64,000 bases of DNA, taken from Sphingopyxis sp. CCNWLW2 (GTDB lineage: Bacteria; Pseudomonadota; Alphaproteobacteria; Sphingomonadales; Sphingomonadaceae). Each line of letters starts with the position of its first letter. Position 1 is the stretch's first letter. The stretch spans positions 496,001 to 560,000 of the forward strand of contig NZ_JBAWKJ010000002.1 of the NCBI RefSeq assembly GCF_037095755.1, in the 5' to 3' direction. The position numbers were made by a program, and so were the translations under genes. Shown piece after piece: positions 1 through 8,607 of the stretch. The notes beneath the pieces were generated by a model. It made no database searches, was not told where the DNA came from, and saw only the letters and a program-made list of their open reading frames with translations.

Positions 1-729
1 GCGGACCTGTTTCAGAAAGGCGATCAGATCGTCGACCTGATAATCGGCGCGCGTCACATGGTGGCCGCCACCGAAATTGATCCATTTGAGCTGGTTGAAG
101 AAGGGGCGCAGCATCGGCTGCACGGCTTCCCATGTCCGCTGGAGCGGCGGAAAATCCTGTTCGCACAGGCTGTGCATGTGGATGCCGTCGATGCCCTCCA
201 TATGTTCGGGGAGCAGCTGGGTGACCGGGAAACCGAGGCGGCTACACGGCGCGGCGGGGTCATATTTGGCGACTTCGCCTTCGCTGTGCATCGGATTGAT
301 GCGCAGGCCAATGTCGAACGTCACGCCCTTGGCGCGAAGCTCGTCGAGCAGCGGGCGGAAGCGCGCGATCTGGCCCGGCGAGTTGAAGATGAGGTGGTCG
401 GACAGCGCCGCGATTTCGGGCAGGTCGGCTTCCTTGTATCCGGCGCAATAGGTCGCGACTTCGCCGCCATATTCGCCGCGGCCAAGCCGAGCTTCGTAAA
501 GTCCCGAAGCGCAGACACCGTCGAGATATTCGGCGACTACCGGCCCCAACGACCACATCGAAAACGCCTTGAGCGCCGCAAGCACGCGCGCGCCGGAGGC
601 ATCGCCGATATGGCGGAGCACCGCCAGATTGGCGCGCACTTTCGCAGCATCGACGACGAAGGCGGGCGAGGGCACGCTGGTCAGGTCGAAGCGGGCAAAG
701 GCTCCGGGGTCGCCGGCACGGGTTTCCAT
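1..729 (-). CDS. nspC: Carboxynorspermidine/carboxyspermidine decarboxylase, 3' end outside window
   Basis: PLP-dependent decarboxylase of the alanine racemase-like fold. It removes the carboxyl group of carboxy(nor)spermidine in the last step of the alternative spermidine route. Reading leftward from an ATG at 729, 243 codons stay open to the window edge, so the C-terminus is missing (the family is usually about 370-400 residues). The PLP lysine is Lys54 in the motif LAALKAFSMW. A glycine-rich NFGGGHH phosphate-binding motif and an IHMHSLCEQ segment are also visible. It is the last visible gene of a leftward operon behind carboxynorspermidine synthase and a DUF486 gene, 17 bp after the latter. 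Family identity is secure. Whether the product is spermidine, norspermidine or homospermidine cannot be told from sequence. Confidence 0.9.
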   Translation of the reverse strand, partial: METRAGDPGAFARFDLTSVPSPAFVVDAAKVRANLAVLRHIGDASGARVLAALKAFSMWSLGPVVAEYLDGVCASGLYEARLGRGEYGGEVATYCAGYKEADLPEIAALSDHLIFNSPGQIARFRPLLDELRAKGVTFDIGLRINPMHSEGEVAKYDPAAPCSRLGFPVTQLLPEHMEGIDGIHMHSLCEQDFPPLQRTWEAVQPMLRPFFNQLKWINFGGGHHVTRADYQVDDLIAFLKQVR

Positions 730-746
730 GTCGCTGTAAAATCCTG

Positions 747-1097
747 TCAGACCGCAATCGGTCCCTTGAAGATGAAGAACGCCCCCGCCGCAATCAGACC
801 GAAGCCGACGAGATGGTTCAGGGTCAGCTTCTCACCGAGCCAGAAGACCGCGAACCCGGCGAATATGACCAGTGTGATCACTTCCTGCAAGGTCTTGAGT
901 TCGGCGGCGGTGTAAACGCCATAGCCGATGCGGTTCGCAGGCACGACGAGGCAATATTCGAAAAAGGCGATGCCCCATGCGATCAGCACCGCGAGCCAGA
1001 TCGGCCGCGATACCGCGCCGAGCTGCCCGTACCAGGCGAAGGTCATAAAGATGTTCGAGACGAACAGCAGGCCTATCGGCGCGAGGTAGGCGGTCAT
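747..1097 (-). CDS. DUF486 family small membrane protein (DMT-like)
   Basis: A 116-residue very hydrophobic protein with four predicted membrane helices, roughly residues 5-25, 32-52, 72-90 and 95-113. The pattern is that of DUF486 proteins, which belong to the drug/metabolite transporter superfamily and resemble single EmrE-type units. No substrate is known for the family. It sits between the two enzymes of the carboxyspermidine route, 52 bp after the synthase and 17 bp before nspC, all on one strand, so it is almost certainly co-transcribed with them. Export or uptake of a polyamine or precursor is an inference from this context and from the precedent of small DMT-type spermidine exporters (MdtJI). 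Confidence 0.8.
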   Translation of the reverse strand: MTAYLAPIGLLFVSNIFMTFAWYGQLGAVSRPIWLAVLIAWGIAFFEYCLVVPANRIGYGVYTAAELKTLQEVITLVIFAGFAVFWLGEKLTLNHLVGFGLIAAGAFFIFKGPIAV

Positions 1098-1149
1098 CGA
1101 TTTTCCTTTGCGGACACCGGGGCGGGGCTTGGCCGCCCCGGCGCAGCAA

Positions 1150-2358
<1,209 letters not shown>

Positions 2359-2424
2359 CGAAAAATCTCCTGTCGCGGACCTTTGCCGCCTTGTCTTGTA
2401 TGACCGGCCCTATAGGACGAAGCC

Positions 2425-3414
2425 ATGACACAGCAAAGCCCCGATCCCTTGCTCGACCCGAACCGCGCGCCCACGCTTGCGGGTGTCGAACGCGCCGCGG
2501 CGAAAGTCGCTGCATTGCTGCCGCAAACACCGCTGCTGCCGCTCGATGTCGACGGCAAGACCATCTGGTGCAAGGCCGAATGCCTGCAGCCCGTCGGCGC
2601 GTTCAAGATCCGCGGCGCCTGGCACCGATTGTCCGACCTCACGCCCGAACAAGCGGCGGCGGGTGTCGTCGGCGTGTCGAGCGGCAATCACGCGCAGGGC
2701 GTCGCCTGGGCGGCGAAGCGGCTCGGGATCAAGGCGACGATCGTCATGCCAAGCAATGCGCCGGCAATGAAGCTCGCCGCGACGCGCCAATTGGGCGCCG
2801 AAGTCGTGCTTTATGACCGCGTTACCGAATCGCGCGATGCGGTCGCGGCAAAATTACTCGAACAGCGCGGCGGGACGCTTGTCCATGCTTATGGCGATCC
2901 GTGGATCATCGAGGGGCAGGGCAGCGCCGGGACCGAAGCAAAGGCGCAAATGGCCGCGCGCGGTGTTGGCGGTCCCGACAAGGTTATTGCCTGCTGCGGC
3001 GGCGGCGGTCTTTCAGCCGGGCTCGCGCTCGCGCTGCCCGACGCGGAAATCATCGCGGTCGAGCCGGAGGGCTGGGACGATGTGACGCGCAGCCTCGCCG
3101 CCGGCGAAATCCTGTCGGTCGAGGACATGGCCTATCCCACCGAGTGCGACGCGCTCCAAACCCCCGAAACCTGGCCGATCAACTTCGCGGTGTTACAGGC
3201 GCGCGGGGTGCGCGGTGTCGTCGTGACGCGCAGCGAAGTGCGCCACGCGATGCGGACGGTGTTTGAGAAACTGCATCTCGTTGTCGAGCCCGGCGGCGCA
3301 GCGGCACTCGCCGCCGTGCTGGCGGGCAAGGTGCCGCTGACCGACGCGACGCTCGTCACCCTGTCGGGCGGCAATGTCGACCCGTTGAAGTTTGCGGAAA
3401 TCATCACCGAATAG
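2425..3414 (+). CDS. Threonine/serine dehydratase-like PLP enzyme
   Basis: A 329-residue fold-type II PLP enzyme, probably an L-threonine/serine ammonia-lyase that forms 2-oxobutyrate or pyruvate. The PLP lysine is Lys61 in VGAFKIRGA. The SSGNHAQG substrate/cofactor loop lies near residue 87, the CCGGGGLSAG phosphate-binding loop near residue 190, and LSGGNVD is near the C-terminus. The protein ends after the catalytic domain, with no ACT-like regulatory domain, so it is the short catabolic/racemase-like type rather than the isoleucine-regulated IlvA. Serine racemase cannot be excluded. It is divergent from the polyamine operon. The ATG at 2425 is the first in frame. Confidence 0.85.
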   Translation: MTQQSPDPLLDPNRAPTLAGVERAAAKVAALLPQTPLLPLDVDGKTIWCKAECLQPVGAFKIRGAWHRLSDLTPEQAAAGVVGVSSGNHAQGVAWAAKRLGIKATIVMPSNAPAMKLAATRQLGAEVVLYDRVTESRDAVAAKLLEQRGGTLVHAYGDPWIIEGQGSAGTEAKAQMAARGVGGPDKVIACCGGGGLSAGLALALPDAEIIAVEPEGWDDVTRSLAAGEILSVEDMAYPTECDALQTPETWPINFAVLQARGVRGVVVTRSEVRHAMRTVFEKLHLVVEPGGAAALAAVLAGKVPLTDATLVTLSGGNVDPLKFAEIITE

Positions 3415-3464
3415 GCTGGCGGATACTTATCCGCGCCCGAGCGTTTGAACGGGGAAGGAGAAGC

Positions 3465-3917
3465 ATGATGCAAAAGAGTGCAATTTTGGCGAGCGCCGCG
3501 GCGCTGGTGCTGTTGGCCGGCTGTGAAAAGGCCGAGGCGCCCGCGCCTGCGCCGACCGATGCGACGACGACCGAGGTTCCGGTCGAAACCGCGCCGCCCG
3601 AAGGCGCAGAGGCGACCGATCCCGCGACCGCGCCGCATCGCTTCGCGAGCTGGGCGGGCAAATGGACCGGGGTCGAGGGCATGTACGCCACGATCACTCC
3701 CGCCGCGCCGGGCAAATACAAGCTCGAAATGCAGTCGGATCTCGACACCAAGGGAACCTATGACGGCGAGGACAGCGAGCATGGCATCAAGTTCAAGCGC
3801 GGCACCGAGGAACTGAGCCTGCACCGCGGCAGCGGCGATGAAACCGGCCTCAAATATCTCGCCGGCAAGAAGGAATGCCTGATCGTCAAGACCGGCGAGG
3901 GTTATTGCCGCGACTAG
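3465..3917 (+). CDS. Hypothetical lipoprotein
   Basis: A 150-residue predicted lipoprotein of unknown function. A type II signal peptide ends in the lipobox LLAGC (Cys near residue 21) and is followed by a Pro/Ala/Thr/Glu-rich linker to about residue 60. The folded part (about 60-150) contains GKWTGVEGMY and ends with two cysteines (KKECLIV and EGYCRD) that may pair. Asp at +2 is absent (the Cys is followed by Glu-Lys), so outer-membrane sorting is likely. A clear ribosome binding site (GGGAAGGAGAAG) precedes the ATG. It lies between the dehydratase gene and btaA with no clear functional link. Confidence 0.75.
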   Translation: MMQKSAILASAAALVLLAGCEKAEAPAPAPTDATTTEVPVETAPPEGAEATDPATAPHRFASWAGKWTGVEGMYATITPAAPGKYKLEMQSDLDTKGTYDGEDSEHGIKFKRGTEELSLHRGSGDETGLKYLAGKKECLIVKTGEGYCRD

Positions 3918-3927
3918 CAACTAACTT

Positions 3928-3955
3928 CGTCCTTCCCGCGAAGGCGGGAATGACG
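3928..3955. repeat. Short palindromic intergenic repeat
   Basis: Arms TTCCCGC and GCGGGAA enclose a GAAG loop and are flanked by cgtc/gacg. The same style of CGTC-ATTCCCGC hairpin recurs in this window near 16.1, 28.5, 34.4 and 49.97 kb, always between genes. It is REP-like, possibly also acting as a transcript-end stabiliser after the lipoprotein gene. Confidence 0.6.
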
Positions 3956-3972
3956 AGGAAAGAATTTCGCCC

Positions 3973-4012
3973 ATGTCGCCGGATTGTCATCGAACCGGCA
4001 CGGAAATCGCAT
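3973..4012 (+). promoter_or_regulatory. Candidate Pho box upstream of btaAB
   Basis: Four 7-bp elements are spaced exactly 11 bp apart: ATGTCGC (3973), TTGTCAT (3984), CCGGCAC (3995) and ATCGCAT (4006), separated by 4-bp spacers. The central pair matches 11 of 14 positions of the PhoB consensus CTGTCAT-N4-CTGTCAC (T accepted at its last position). The outer copies match 4-5 of 7. PhoB is known to induce btaAB in Sinorhizobium under phosphate limitation, so both position and spacing fit. No convincing -10 element was identified. Binding is inferred, not shown. Confidence 0.5.
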
Positions 4013-4031
4013 GAAAGCCTGCCATGCGCGG

Positions 4032-4054
4032 CCCCGGATCAACATTGTCCGGGG
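4032..4054 (+). other. Hairpin overlapping the btaA ribosome binding site
   Basis: Seven-base-pair stem CCCCGGA/TCCGGGG with a 9-nt loop. Its 3' arm overlaps the only good Shine-Dalgarno stretch (GGGGAA, 4051-4056) before the btaA ATG at 4066. It could mask translation initiation, or it may simply be a REP-like palindrome inserted at this place. Confidence 0.45.
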
Positions 4055-4065
4055 AACCCATTCGC

Positions 4066-5283
4066 ATGGCCAGCCAACCCAATCGCAAGATCGCCGCCGC
4101 CGTCGTTCGTGAGGATGGCGAGCAGAAACAACGCCTGCTCGACCGCGCTTTTGTGCTGGCGTTCAAGGGCCTCGTCTATGCCCAGATATGGGAAGACCCG
4201 GTGGTCGACATGGAGGCGCTGGCGATCGAGCGGGGCAACCGGATCGCGACGATCGCGAGCGGCGGCTGCAACGTCTTCTCCTATCTGACCGTCGACCCGG
4301 CGGAGATTGTCGCAGTCGACCTCAACACCGCGCACGTCGCGCTCAACAATCTGAAACGCGTCGCGATCCAGCGTCTGCCCGATCATGCCAGCCTGCGCCG
4401 CTTTTTTGCCGACGCCGACAGCAGCGGCAATATCGCCGATTATCGCGCCTTCGTCCGCCCGCACCTCGACGAGACGACCCGGCGCTATTGGGAGGGCCGC
4501 GACTTCGTCGGGCGCCGCCGGATCAACGGCTTCGCGCACGGGCTTTATAAGCGCGGATTGCTCGGCAGCTTTATCGGGCTCGCGCATCTGGTTGCACGGA
4601 TGCACCGCATCGATCCGCGCCAGTTCCTCGAAGCGAAGACGATCGAGGAACAGCGCATGATTTTCGAGACGAAGCTGGCGCCCTTCTTCGACCGCAAGTT
4701 CATCCGTTGGGTTACCGACCAGCGCTCGTCGTTGTTCGGGCTGGGCATTCCGCCCGCGCAATATGACGCGCTGGCCGACGGGAAGCCGATGGCCGATGTC
4801 CTGCGCGGTCGCCTCGAAAAGCTGACCTGCGACTTCCCGCTCGAGGACAATTATTTCGCGTGGCAGGCCTTTGGCCGCGGCTATGGCAAGCACGCGGCCG
4901 CGTCGTTGCCGCCCTATCTGCAGACCGTCCATTATGCGGCCGTCAAGGCGCGTGCCGGGCGGGTCACGATGCTCCACGCGAACATGACCGACATGCTGGC
5001 CGCCGCCGACGCCGCGAGCTTCGACCGCTATATCTTCCTCGACGCACAGGACTGGATGAGCGACGCGCAACTGACCGCGCTGTGGAGTGAGGTCACCCGC
5101 ACGGCGCGGCCCGGCGCGCGCGTGCTCTTCCGTACCGCCGCCGAACCGACCCTGCTTCCCGGGCGGCTTCCCGACGATCTGCTAGGGCGGTGGGATTATC
5201 GCGCCGCCGAATCGCTCGATTACACGCGGCGCGACCGCTCGGCCATTTATGGCGGGGTCCATCTCTATATCTTGAAAGGCTGA
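4066..5283 (+). CDS. btaA: S-adenosylmethionine:diacylglycerol 3-amino-3-carboxypropyl transferase BtaA (DUF3419)
   Basis: 405 residues from the ATG at 4066. BtaA transfers the aminocarboxypropyl group of SAM to diacylglycerol, giving diacylglyceryl-homoserine, the precursor of the phosphorus-free betaine lipid DGTS. The family shows as DUF3419: YAQIWEDP near the N-terminus, the nucleotide-binding stretch IASGGCNVFSYL, and a SAM-binding-like VAVDLNTAHVALNN segment. The more upstream in-frame ATG at 4024 is less likely because it would translate the 4032-4054 palindrome, whereas 4066 has GGGGAA nine bases upstream. btaB follows after 4 bp, giving the complete two-gene pathway. A candidate Pho box precedes the gene. 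Confidence 0.88.
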   Translation: MASQPNRKIAAAVVREDGEQKQRLLDRAFVLAFKGLVYAQIWEDPVVDMEALAIERGNRIATIASGGCNVFSYLTVDPAEIVAVDLNTAHVALNNLKRVAIQRLPDHASLRRFFADADSSGNIADYRAFVRPHLDETTRRYWEGRDFVGRRRINGFAHGLYKRGLLGSFIGLAHLVARMHRIDPRQFLEAKTIEEQRMIFETKLAPFFDRKFIRWVTDQRSSLFGLGIPPAQYDALADGKPMADVLRGRLEKLTCDFPLEDNYFAWQAFGRGYGKHAAASLPPYLQTVHYAAVKARAGRVTMLHANMTDMLAAADAASFDRYIFLDAQDWMSDAQLTALWSEVTRTARPGARVLFRTAAEPTLLPGRLPDDLLGRWDYRAAESLDYTRRDRSAIYGGVHLYILKG

Positions 5284-5287
5284 TGCC

Positions 5288-5947
5288 ATGACCGGGGGGG
5301 AGGGGCACGCCGCACGCATGGACGGCGTCTATCGCGGTCAGCGCCATATATATGATTTGACGCGCAAATATTATCTGCTGGGGCGCGACCGGCTGATCGA
5401 CGAGCTGACGCCGCCGGTCGGGGGGCATGTGCTCGAAATCGGCTGCGGCACCGGGCGCAACCTGATCGCAGCGGCGCGCTGCTGGCCGGGCGCGAAATTC
5501 CATGGCATCGATATTTCGGAAGAAATGCTGAAGACCGCGCGCGCCGCGATCGCCCACGCGGGGCTGACACAAAGGGTGAGCGTGGCGCAGGCCGACGCGA
5601 CGGGTTTCGACCCGAACGCGCTGTTCCGCACCGCCAGTTTCGACCGCATCTTTCAAAGCTATACGCTGTCGATGATCCCCGACTGGCAAGGCGCGATCCG
5701 TGAAGCGATACGCCACCTGTCGACCTATGGATCGCTGCACATCGTCGATTTCGGGCAGCAGGAGGATATGCCCGACTGGTTCCGCGGCGCGCTGTTCGCC
5801 TGGCTCGCGCGCTTTCATGTCGAACCGCGCGCGCTGTTGGTCGAAGCCGCGCGCGAGGCCGCGAACGATGCCGGCGCGCGGCTCGCAGTGACGCGGCTCT
5901 ATCGCGGCTATGCCTGGGCCCTGCGGCTTGAGAAACGGCCGCGCTAG
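5288..5947 (+). CDS. btaB: Betaine-lipid N-methyltransferase BtaB
   Basis: A 219-residue class I SAM-dependent methyltransferase. BtaB methylates diacylglyceryl-homoserine three times to give DGTS. SAM-binding motif I is VLEIGCGTGRN (about residues 50-60), followed by FHGIDISEEML as motif II and a QADATGF segment as motif III. The N-terminus carries MDGVYRGQRHIYDLTRKYYL, typical of BtaB. The ATG is 4 bp after btaA, so translation is coupled. On sequence alone it could be a generic phosphatidylethanolamine N-methyltransferase, but its adjacency to btaA makes BtaB much more likely. Confidence 0.88.
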   Translation: MTGGEGHAARMDGVYRGQRHIYDLTRKYYLLGRDRLIDELTPPVGGHVLEIGCGTGRNLIAAARCWPGAKFHGIDISEEMLKTARAAIAHAGLTQRVSVAQADATGFDPNALFRTASFDRIFQSYTLSMIPDWQGAIREAIRHLSTYGSLHIVDFGQQEDMPDWFRGALFAWLARFHVEPRALLVEAAREAANDAGARLAVTRLYRGYAWALRLEKRPR

Positions 5948-5994
5948 TCTTGCCAAGCGGCGCAACAGCTGCTCCTCTGGTGCTGGGAGGCGCG

Positions 5995-6585
5995 ATGACC
6001 GATATGATCTTACCGGCAGGGCCCGCCGAACTGGCGTCGGTTGCCGAAACACTGGCGCAGGCGTTTCAGACCGACCCCGCGCTATCGTGGATTTTGCCCG
6101 ACCCCGATCATCGCGCCCGCGCGCTCCATAGCCTGTTTCGGACCCTCGTTCCTGCCGATGCCCGTGCCGGGGTGGCGCTGCGCTCGCCGGGCGACGAGGC
6201 GGCCGCGCTCTGGCGGGCGCCGGGGCAGGCGCATAGTGGTACGTTAGAATTTCTGCGCACCGTCATCCCGCTCGTCACGACCTTCGGCACTGCTTTGTCG
6301 CGCGGGCTGAAGGTGCAGGGCAGCATCGATGCGCACCGGCCCAAGGGGCGTTTCTGGTATCTCCATTATGTCGGCGTCCGCCGCGGACATCAGGGCAAGG
6401 GGCATGGCGGGCGGATCATCCGTGCGCAAACCGCGGTTGCCGATGCCGAAGGTCTACCCTGTTGGCTGGAGACCGCGACGCCCGAAAATGTCCCGCTCTA
6501 CGAGCGGCTGGGCTTTGTTACGCAAGCCCAATGGGACGTGCCCGGCGGCCCGCATTTCTGGGGCATGATGCGCCCGACACCCTGA
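5995..6585 (+). CDS. GNAT-family N-acetyltransferase
   Basis: A 196-residue GNAT protein. The acetyl-CoA pyrophosphate-binding motif is visible as VRRGHQGKGHGGRII (Q/R-x-x-G-x-G/A pattern), preceded by the beta-strand FWYLHYVGV and followed by LETATPENVPLYERLGF, the typical C-terminal GNAT signature. The start at 5995 is chosen because GGGAGG lies 5 bases upstream. A TTG 45 bp earlier lacks such a site. The substrate is unknown. It follows btaB by 47 bp and may be transcribed with it, but no functional link is evident. Confidence 0.85.
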   Translation: MTDMILPAGPAELASVAETLAQAFQTDPALSWILPDPDHRARALHSLFRTLVPADARAGVALRSPGDEAAALWRAPGQAHSGTLEFLRTVIPLVTTFGTALSRGLKVQGSIDAHRPKGRFWYLHYVGVRRGHQGKGHGGRIIRAQTAVADAEGLPCWLETATPENVPLYERLGFVTQAQWDVPGGPHFWGMMRPTP

Positions 6586-6589
6586 TCGA

Positions 6590-7843
6590 TCAGGACGCCG
6601 GGCGCGTCGCGTTGAAGGAAAAGGCGATATCCACCCCGGCGGCGATCGCGTCGGTCGCGGCCCATTCGCCCTGACCGACGCCGAACGCAGTGCGGTCGAT
6701 GCGCGCGGTTCCGGCAACCCGCGCGCGGTCGCCGTCGATGCGCAGCGTGAAGCGCAGCGTCGCGGGCTTGCTGGCGCCGCGCAGGTCGAGCGTGCCGCGC
6801 GCCTCATATTTATCCCCGCCAAGATGGCGGATGTCGCGCGCGCTAAAGACCGCGCTCGGATGCGCGCCGACATCGAAGAAATCGCTGCTCTTCAGCGAAT
6901 CGTCGCGCTGCCCGTCGCCGGTGTCGGCCGAAGCAAGGTCGACCGTGACGCGAATGGTCGATTTGGCGAGATCGTCAGGGCTGAAGCGGATCGCGGCGCG
7001 CCAGCGATCGAAACGGCCATCGACCGCTTCGCCGTTCCAGCGTGCCGTAAAGCCGAGCCGTCCGCCCGATGCGACCGTCCAGTCGGCGAGCGGCTGGGCC
7101 GTCTCTTCGGGCGCTTCCTCTGTCGCTTCGATGGCAGTTGTTTCGTCATCCTTCGTCACGGGAGCGACGGCCGCTGTAGTCGGGGTAGCGACCGGCGGCG
7201 GGGACGCCTTTTCGGCGGCGGGCCGCACCCGTTCGGGATAGATCGTCTGGCCGGCGACAAAGGCGGCGCCGACAAGCGCCAGCGCGCCGATGGCGACCCC
7301 CGCCGCCTTGCGGCGCGCAAAGGGGATCATTCGCTGGAGTTCGGGCTTGCCGAGCAGCCATTGGTGACGCAGCGCCCCCGCGATATGAAGCGCGAACAGC
7401 CCGATCGCGAGCCACGCCATGCCGCCGTGGATCGATTCCGCGGGTTCGTGCCAGCTCCGGTCAACGGGCAGGTGCGGCCAGGGGATAAGGCCGTAGAGCA
7501 AAGTCGGCACCTGAACCCGCGCGGTTGAGACGAGCAGCCATCCCGTGATCGGCCCTAGGATCATCACCAGATAGAAAAGCCAGTGTACCGTACTGGCGAG
7601 CGCGCGTGTCCATGCCGGGCCGTCGGATGCGGGCGGACGCGATGTGAACAGGCGAGCCGCTAGACGGGCGAGGCTGAGCAGCAGGATCGTGATGCCGACC
7701 GATTTGTGCAGCTGGTAGCGCGCGAACAATTCGGGGCTGTTGTTCCCCTCGAGCGCCCAGCCGAGCGCGATCTGGAATGCCAGCAACAGCGCGATGAGCC
7801 AGTGAAGCGTGATGGCGGTATAGCTATAACGCTGTGTCGGCAT
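6590..7843 (-). CDS. Cytochrome b561-YceI fusion protein
   Basis: A 417-residue two-part protein. Residues about 1-185 form a four-helix cytochrome b561 domain of the bacterial type, starting RYSYTAITLHWLIALLL, with haem-ligand histidines in the first and later helices (HWL, WHEPAESIHGGMAW, LFALHIAGALRHQ). Residues about 195-265 are a membrane segment plus a Pro/Ala/Thr-rich linker. Residues about 265-417 form a YceI lipocalin-like domain (GRLGFTARWNG, SSDFFDVGAHPSAVF, GTLDLRG, ATDAIAAGVDI). YceI domains bind isoprenoid lipids such as ubiquinone-like molecules, so the fusion suggests periplasmic or membrane quinone redox chemistry (inference). The start is set at MPTQRYS; upstream in-frame codons lack b561 similarity. 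It is convergent with the GNAT gene. Confidence 0.85.
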   Translation of the reverse strand: MPTQRYSYTAITLHWLIALLLAFQIALGWALEGNNSPELFARYQLHKSVGITILLLSLARLAARLFTSRPPASDGPAWTRALASTVHWLFYLVMILGPITGWLLVSTARVQVPTLLYGLIPWPHLPVDRSWHEPAESIHGGMAWLAIGLFALHIAGALRHQWLLGKPELQRMIPFARRKAAGVAIGALALVGAAFVAGQTIYPERVRPAAEKASPPPVATPTTAAVAPVTKDDETTAIEATEEAPEETAQPLADWTVASGGRLGFTARWNGEAVDGRFDRWRAAIRFSPDDLAKSTIRVTVDLASADTGDGQRDDSLKSSDFFDVGAHPSAVFSARDIRHLGGDKYEARGTLDLRGASKPATLRFTLRIDGDRARVAGTARIDRTAFGVGQGEWAATDAIAAGVDIAFSFNATRPAS

Positions 7844-7917
7844 GACAATCTTTCGCGACCGGGGAGGGGATTCGGCCTCCACCCTATCGCGTCATGCCGA
7901 CCTTGTCGAAGGGTGCG

Positions 7918-8607
7918 CTAATCGTCGAAACCGACGAAGCGCACCGCGTCATCGACGTTCTTGCGGTTGGACACGACCGCGTTGGCCGGGAAATCGGCAT
8001 CGGGCCAGCCCATCGCGACGCAGATCATAATAACCTGATCGTCGGGGATGCACGCATGTTCGCGCACAACGGGGCTTTGCATGATGCCCTGGCTGTTGAT
8101 CACGCAGCCGAGCCCGCGCGACCAGGCCGCGTTGACGAGCGCATTGGTGACGGCACCGCAGTCGAACGGCGCGATGTCGCTGCCGAGCAGGACGCGATCA
8201 TAGGTGACGACGATGCTGACCGGCGCGTCGAACTGGCGAAAACCGCGGAGCACCCAGTCCTGCCGCGCATCCTTGTCGTCGCGCGCGATGCCCATCGCGC
8301 CGAACAGCTGTTTCGCGATCTCGATCTGGCGGGCGCGATGGTCGTCGGCGATGCCGTCGAAGCGGCGAAATTCACGGCTGTCGGGCTTGCCCGCCAGAAT
8401 GCCGTCGGTGTTGCCCCGGCGGATCGCCGCGAGCGGTTCGCCGGTGACGACCGAGAAATTCCAGCACTGGTTGTTGAACGACGAGGGCGCGCGCATCGCG
8501 ACCTCGAGAATCTCGGCGATCAGCGCTTTCGGCACAGGCTTGTCGAGGAAACCGCGGATCGAGCGGCGTCCGACGACGACGTCATCGAAACCGGGTGCGC
8601 CCGTCAC
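7918..8607 (-). CDS. Nitroreductase family FMN oxidoreductase
   Basis: A 229-residue protein of the nitroreductase fold. FMN-binding residues are visible in [13 protein letters not shown] near the N-terminus and in [18 protein letters not shown], and the C-terminal [16 protein letters not shown] segment (glycine-tryptophan region) is typical. The family reduces nitroaromatics, quinones or flavins with NAD(P)H; the substrate here is unknown. Its start codon overlaps the hemA stop by four bases (ATGA), so it is translationally coupled to 5-aminolevulinate synthase. A role near haem synthesis is possible but unproven. Confidence 0.87.
   Translation of the reverse strand: MTGAPGFDDVVVGRRSIRGFLDKPVPKALIAEILEVAMRAPSSFNNQCWNFSVVTGEPLAAIRRGNTDGILAGKPDSREFRRFDGIADDHRARQIEIAKQLFGAMGIARDDKDARQDWVLRGFRQFDAPVSIVVTYDRVLLGSDIAPFDCGAVTNALVNAAWSRGLGCVINSQGIMQSPVVREHACIPDDQVIMICVAMGWPDADFPANAVVSNRKNVDDAVRFVGFDD

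Noticed and set aside
2425..3414. Biosynthetic, feedback-regulated IlvA
   Set aside because: The protein ends after the catalytic domain at 329 residues with no C-terminal regulatory ACT-like domain.
4024..4065. Upstream ATG at 4024 as the start of btaA
   Set aside because: It would translate through a perfect palindrome and has no good ribosome binding site, whereas the ATG at 4066 has GGGGAA nine bases upstream.
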